From the NCBI GenBank assembly GCA_947579665.1, contig OX388346.1, positions 90,088,615 to 90,152,614 of the forward strand: a stretch of DNA of 64,000 nt, in the 5' to 3' direction. Numbering within the stretch: position 1 is the first letter of the stretch; every line of letters starts with the position of its first letter. The notes below the pieces were generated by a model. That model was not told the origin of the DNA, searched no databases, and saw only the letters and a program-made list of their open reading frames with translations. A program made the position numbers and the translations under genes. This document shows, piece by piece, positions 59,131 through 64,000 of this stretch. Origin of the DNA: Sympetrum striolatum (lineage: Eukaryota > Arthropoda > Insecta > Odonata > Libellulidae).

Positions 59131-61980
59131 ATTTCAATTTTTTCCTCTATTTTGCCTTAATTTTCTTCAATTTATTCAGATATGATCGAAAAAATCAACG
59201 AAATCGGATAAATTTAGCGAAATTGTAATTTTCTTCCCCATATTTTGCCTTAATTTTCGTCATTTTATCAATATAAGATCGAAAAAAGCTATGAAAACAG
59301 ATACTTATAGCAAAATTTCAATTTTTTTCCTCTATTTTGCCATAATTTTCGTCATTTTATTGAGATTTGATCGAAAAAAAGCAACAGAAACGGAAATTTT
59401 AACAAAATTTCAATTTTTTTCCTCTATTTTGCCTTAAATTTCATCATTTTAAATAGAAATAATCGAAATCAGCAACGGAAGCGGATCTTTTTACGGAAAT
59501 TTTTAATTTCTGCCTTAATTTTCGTCATTTTACCGAGATTAGATTGAAAAAAAAGAAATGAAAACGGATAATTCCAGCGAAATTTCAATTTTTCTCCTTA
59601 ATTTTGCCTTAATTTTCGTCATTTTATCGAGATATGATCCAAAAAAGCAACAGAAACGGAAATTTTTTACAAAATTTCAATTTTTTCCTTCTATTTTGCC
59701 TTCATTTTCGTCATTTCATCGAGTTTTAAACGAAAAAAAGCAGCAAAAACGGAACTTTTAAACGAAATTTTAAATTTTTATAGCAGTATATTGCCTTAAT
59801 TTTTGTCATTTTACAGATATAAAATCAAAAAAAGGAATGAAAACGGATAATTTTAGCGAAATTCCAATTTTTTTGCTCTCTTTTGCCTTAATTTTCTTCA
59901 TTTTATCGAGATTTGATAGGAAAAAAAAAACAAAAAAACGGAAAATTTTTTAAAAATTTAAATTTTTACCTCTATTTTGCCGTAATTTTCGTCATTTTAT
60001 CCAAATTTGATCAAAAATAGCAACAAAAACGGAAAATTTTAACAAAATTTCAATTTTTTTCTTCTATTTTGCAGTAATTTTCGTCATTTCATCGAGATTT
60101 GATCGAAAAAAGCAACAGAAACGGACAATTTTATCAAAATTTCAGTTTTGTTTCTCTTTTTTACCTTAATTTTCATTATTTTAATGAAAAATAATCGAAA
60201 ACAGCAATGCAAGCGGTACTTTTTAGCGACATTTTTAATTTTTGCCTTAATTTTCGTCATTTTACCGAGATTAGATTGAAAAAAAGCAATGAAAACGGAT
60301 CATTCCATCGAAATTTCAATTTTTCTCCTCAATTTTGCCGTAATTTTCGTTAGTTTATCGAGATTTGAACCAAAAAAAGCAACAAAAACGGAAATTTTAA
60401 CCAATTTTCAATTTATTTCCTCTATTTTGCCTTAATTTTCTTCAATTTATTGAGATATCACCGTAAAAAGCAACGAAAACGGATAAATTTAGCGAAATTG
60501 TAATTTTCTACCCCATATTTTGCCTTAATTTTCGTCATTTTACCAATATAAGATCGAAAAAAGCTATGAAAACAGATACTTATAGCAAAATTTCAATTTT
60601 TTTCCTCTATTTTGCAATAATTTTCGTCATTTTATTGAGATTTGATCGAAAAAAAGCAACAGAAACGGAAATTTTAAAAAAATTTCAATTTTTGTCCTCT
60701 ATTTTGCCTTAAATTTCATCATTTTAAATAGAAATAATCGAAATCAGCAACGGAAGCGGATCTTTTCAGCGAAATTTTTAATTTCTGCCTTAATTTTCGT
60801 CATTTTACCGAGATTAGATTGAAAAAAAGCAATGAAAACGGATAATTCCATCGAAATTTCAATTTTTTCCTCTATCTTGCCTTAATTTTCTTCAATTTAT
60901 TGAGATATGATCGAAAACGACGACGTTCTTAATTTTTGCCTTCTTTGTTTTCGTCAGTTTATCGAGATTTGATCCAAAAAAAGCAACAAAACGGAAATTT
61001 TAACAAAATTTCAATTTTTTCCTCTATTTTGCCTTAATTTTCTTCAATTTATTGAGATATGATCGAAAAAATCAACGAAAACGGATAAATTTAGCGAAAT
61101 TGTAATTTTCTTCCCCATATTTTGCCTTAATTTTCGTCATTTTACCAATATAAGATCGAAAAAAGCTATGAAAACAGATACTTATAGCAAAATTTCAATT
61201 TTTTTCCTCTATTTTGCAATAATTTTCGTCATTTTATTGAGATTTGATCGAAAAAAAGCAACAGAAACGGAAATTTTAACAAAATTTTAATTTTTTTCCT
61301 CTATTTTGCCTTAATTTTCTTCAATTTATTGAGATATCACCGAAAAAAGCAACGAAAACGGATAAATTTAGCGAAATTGTAATTTTCTACCCCATATTTT
61401 GCCTTAATTTTCGTCATTTTACCAATATAAGATCGAAAAAAGCTATTAAAACAGATACTTTTAGCAAAATTTCAACTTTTTTCCTCTATTTTGCCATAAT
61501 TTTCGTCATTTTATCAAGATTTGATCGAAAAAAAGCAACAGAAGCGGTAAATTTTAACAAAATTTCAATTTTTTCCTTCTATTTTGCCTTCATTTTCGTC
61601 ATATTATCGAGATTTGATCCAGAAAAAGAAACAAAAACGGAAAATTTTAACAAAATTTCAATTATTCTCCTCAATTTTGCCTTAATGTTTGTAATTTTAT
61701 CGAGATTTGATCGAAAAAAGAAACAGAAACGGAAATTTTATCCAAATTTCAATTTTTTCTTCTATTTAGCCTTCATTTTCGTCATTTTATCGAGTTTTAA
61801 TCGAAAAAAGCAGCAAATACGGACAATTTTAACAAAATTTCCATTTTTTTCCTCAATTTTGCCTTATTTTTCAACATTTTAGTGAAATATGATGGAAAAA
61901 AGCAACGAAAACGGAACTTTTAATGAAATTTTTAATATTTTTATCAGTATATTTCCTTAATTTTCGTCATTTTACCGATA
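59131..61980 (+). repeat. Right diverged domain, distal part
   Basis: Diverged monomers occur with a recurring group marked by AAAACAGATACTTATAGC at 59297, 60572 and 61174, intervals of 1,275 and 602 bp. It includes the truncated monomer at 60890-60951. No non-satellite sequence was seen. Confidence 0.75.
60890..60951 (+). repeat. 62-bp truncated, rearranged monomer
   Basis: After GAGATATGATCGAAAACGA comes CGACGTTCTTAATTTTTGCC and TTCTTTGTTTTCGTC. The A-rich centre is missing and CGACGACGTTC fits no class. This is the least regular monomer noticed in the array. Confidence 0.7.
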
Positions 61981-63000
61981 TAAAATCGAAAAAAGCAACA
62001 AAAACGGAAATTTTAACCAAATTTTAAATTTTTTCCTCTATTTTGCCTTAATTTTCTTCAATTTATTGAGATATCACCGAAAAAAGCAACGAAAACGGAT
62101 AAATTTATCGAAATTGTAATTTTCTTCCCCATATTTTGTCTTAATTTTCGTCATTTTACCGAGATTAGATTGAAGAAAAGCAATAAACACGGATAATTCC
62201 ATTGTTTTTTCAATTTTTCTCCTCAATTTTGCCTTAATTTTTGTCAGTTTATCGAGATTTGATCCAAAAAAAGCAACAAAAACAGAAATTTTAACCAAAT
62301 TTCAATTTATTTCCTCTATTTTGCCTTAATTTTCTTCAATTTATTAAATTATGTTCGAAACTAGCAACGAAAACGGATAAACTTAGCGAAATTGGAATTT
62401 TCTTCCCTATATTTTGCCTTATGTTTCGTCATTTTACCAATATAAGATCGAAAAAAGCTATGAAAACGGATACTTTTAGCAAAATTTCAATTTTTTTCCT
62501 CTATTTTGCCATAATTTTCGTCATTTTATCAAGATTTGATCGAAAAAAAGCAACAGAAACGGTAAATTTTAACAAAATTTCAATTTTTTCCTTCTATTTT
62601 GCCTTCATTTTCGTCATATTATCGAGATTTGATCCAGAAAAAGAAACAAAAACGGAAAAGTTTAACAAAATTTCAATAATTCTCCTCAATTTTGCCTTAA
62701 TTTTTGTAATTTTATTGAGATTTGATCGAAAAAAGAAACAGAAACGGAAATTTTATCCAAATTTCAATTTTTTCTTCTATTTAGCCTTCATTTTCGTCAT
62801 TTTATCGAGTTTTAATCGAAAAAAGCAGCAAATACGGACAATTTTAACAAAATTTCCATTTTTTTCCTCAATTTTGCCTTATTTTTCAACATTTTAGTGA
62901 GATATGATGGAAAAAAGCGACGAAAACGGAACTTTTAATGAAATTTTTAATATTTTTATCAGTATATTTCCTTAATTTTCGTCATTTTACCGATATAAAA
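61440..63000 (+). repeat. 1,015-bp spaced duplication
   Basis: The stretch about 61.44-61.98 kb recurs at about 62.46-63.00 kb. ATCAAGATTTG is at 61513 and 62528, and both copies share TTCTATTTAGCCTTC, GCAGCAAATACGG and TTTATCAGTATATTTCC. The second copy overlaps the 4.88-kb duplicate block. Confidence 0.8.
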
Positions 63001-63910
63001 TCGAAAAAAGCAATGAAAACGGATAATTTTAAGGAAATTCCAATTTTGTTGCTCTATTTCGCCTTAATTTTTTTCATTTTATCGAGATTTGATCCAAAAA
63101 AAGCAACAAAAACGGAAATTTTAACAAAATTTCTATTTTTTTTCTCTTTTTGGCCTAAATTTTCATCATTTTAAGAAGAAATAATCGAAAACAGCAACGG
63201 AAGAGGAACTTTTTAGCGAAATTTTTAATTTCTGCCTTAATTTTCGTCATTTTGCCAAGATTAAATTGAAAAAAGCAATGAAAACGGATAATTCCAAAAA
63301 AATTTCAATTTTTCACCTCAACTTTGCCTTAATTTTCGTCATTTTATCGATATAAGATTCAAAAAAAGCAACAAAACGGAAATTTTAACAAAATTTATAT
63401 TATTTTCCTCTATTTTGCCTTAATTTTCTTCAATTTATTGAGATATGATCGAAAAATACCAACCAAAACGGAATTTTTTAGCGAGATTATTTTTTTTACA
63501 GTATATTGCCTTAATTTTCGTCATTTTACTTATATTAAATCGAAAAAAGCAATGCAAATTCCAATTTTTTTGCTCTATTTCGCCTTAATTTCCTTCATTT
63601 TATAGAGATTTGATACAAGAAAAGCAAAAAAACGGAAAATGTTTACAAAATTTAAATTTTTTCCTCTATTTTGCCTTCATTTTCGTCATTTCATCGAGAT
63701 TTGATCGAAAGAAGCAACAGAAACGCACAATTTTAACAAAATTTCCGTTTTTTTTCTCTTTCTGATCTTAATTTTCATCATTTTAATGAAAAATAAACGA
63801 AAACAGCAATGCAAGCGGAACTTTTTAGGAATATTTTTAATTTTTGACTTAATTTTCGTCATTTTATCGAGATTTGATCCAAAAAAAGAAACAAAAACGG
63901 AAATCTTTAA
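61983..63910 (+). repeat. 4.88-kb spaced duplication, copy 2
   Basis: It is the counterpart of 57105-59130 and is one monomer shorter. It carries a clustered change at 62201-62210 (ATTGTTTTTT where copy 1 has ATCGAAATTT). After about 63.91 kb the sequence continues as other diverged monomers to the window end. Confidence 0.8.
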
Positions 63911-64000
63911 CAAAATTTCAATTTTTATCTTCTTTTTTGCCTTCATTTTCGTCATTTCATCGATATTTGATCGAAAAAAGCAACAGAAACGGACATTATT

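Larger units (their letters stand above)
1..64000 (+). repeat. AT-rich 93-bp satellite array (whole window)
   Basis: The window is a head-to-tail array of 90-93-bp monomers (80-81 bp for two classes), interrupted only at 16224-17290. Nearly every monomer opens with a CGTCATTTTA-like box, then a GATTTGATC-like segment, an A-run, the almost invariant AAAACGG, a centre of mixed A/T tracts, a long T-run and TTTTGCCTTAATTTT. No monomer is inverted. One 93-bp E monomer (31810-31902) has 22 G+C by hand count, about 24%. Long open frames occur on both strands only because 93 bp is 31 codons. The array continues past both window ends. The family is not one I recognise by name. Confidence 0.97.

Noticed and set aside
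1..64000. Many open frames of 60-158 codons on both strands
   Set aside because: They all translate the satellite monomer, recur in step with the repeat, appear on both strands, and end wherever a monomer is not a multiple of three long. There is no domain, no codon-use signal and no gene-like context.
1..64000. CRISPR-like regular direct repeats
   Set aside because: The repeats are contiguous 80-93-bp monomers with no unique spacers and no cas genes, and the sequence is clearly eukaryotic satellite.
1..64000. CENP-B box or another known centromere-protein site
   Set aside because: I looked for a CENP-B-box-like core (TTCG....A..CGGG) in the monomer classes and saw no convincing match. Centromere function therefore cannot be claimed from a motif.
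1..64000. Inverted monomers or a strand switch within the array
   Set aside because: Every block I read has the CGTCATTTTA, AAAACGG and TTTTGCC landmarks in the same orientation. The similar translations on the minus strand come from the monomer's own A-rich/T-rich dyad-like layout and not from inversion.

Overview
The whole window is eukaryotic satellite DNA with one mobile-element insertion. No protein-coding gene, tRNA, rRNA, CRISPR array or bacterial-style operon could be supported. About 63 kb consists of head-to-tail monomers of 90-93 bp (some of 80-81 bp), all in the same orientation and about 75% A+T. The array runs off both ends of the window. The host is probably an invertebrate, perhaps an arthropod. 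That rests on the satellite architecture and on the DINE-1/Helentron-like look of the inserted element, so it is an inference. A (peri)centromeric or other heterochromatic location is plausible but not shown by sequence alone.

Monomers fall into recognisable classes, named here N, B, C, D, E, F, G, H, I, J, K, L, M. The cleanest higher-order repeat (HOR) is a 13-mer in that order, 1,173 bp long, whose reference copy is at 31453-32625. N and G are short (80-81 bp); the others are 90-93 bp. Larger units are mosaics of the same classes: a 31-monomer unit of about 2,824 bp (three copies), a 4,805-bp tandem duplication, a 1,438-bp tandem duplication, a 279-bp three-monomer duplication, and others. 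Many junctions are hybrid monomers of the kind left by unequal exchange.

Layout: 1-7533 is an older, diverged domain. 7534 to about 47.8 kb is a homogenised core of near-identical HOR blocks, with a small diverged island at about 12.15-12.89 kb. 47.9-53.9 kb is transitional. 54-64 kb is a second diverged domain with its own 4.88-kb and 1.0-kb duplications. A diverged block just left of the core (about 6.53-7.53 kb) has a close sister just right of it (about 55.01-56.15 kb), as if the core had expanded inside an older array.

The only non-satellite DNA is at 16224-17290. It is an approximately 1.07-kb element on the minus strand with inverted (sub)terminal repeats, a terminal stem-loop, a (GTCT)n microsatellite and four-plus copies of a 178-bp internal tandem repeat. 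It splits an E monomer, and near-identical paralogous copies elsewhere in the window provide empty sites.

A notable physical property is that A- and T-tracts recur every 10-11 bp through the 93-bp monomer, giving about nine helical turns per monomer. This spacing is kept between diverged monomer classes. All repeat-unit lengths were obtained by hand from matching landmarks and should be good to a few bases. Block boundaries inside highly similar sequence are approximate.
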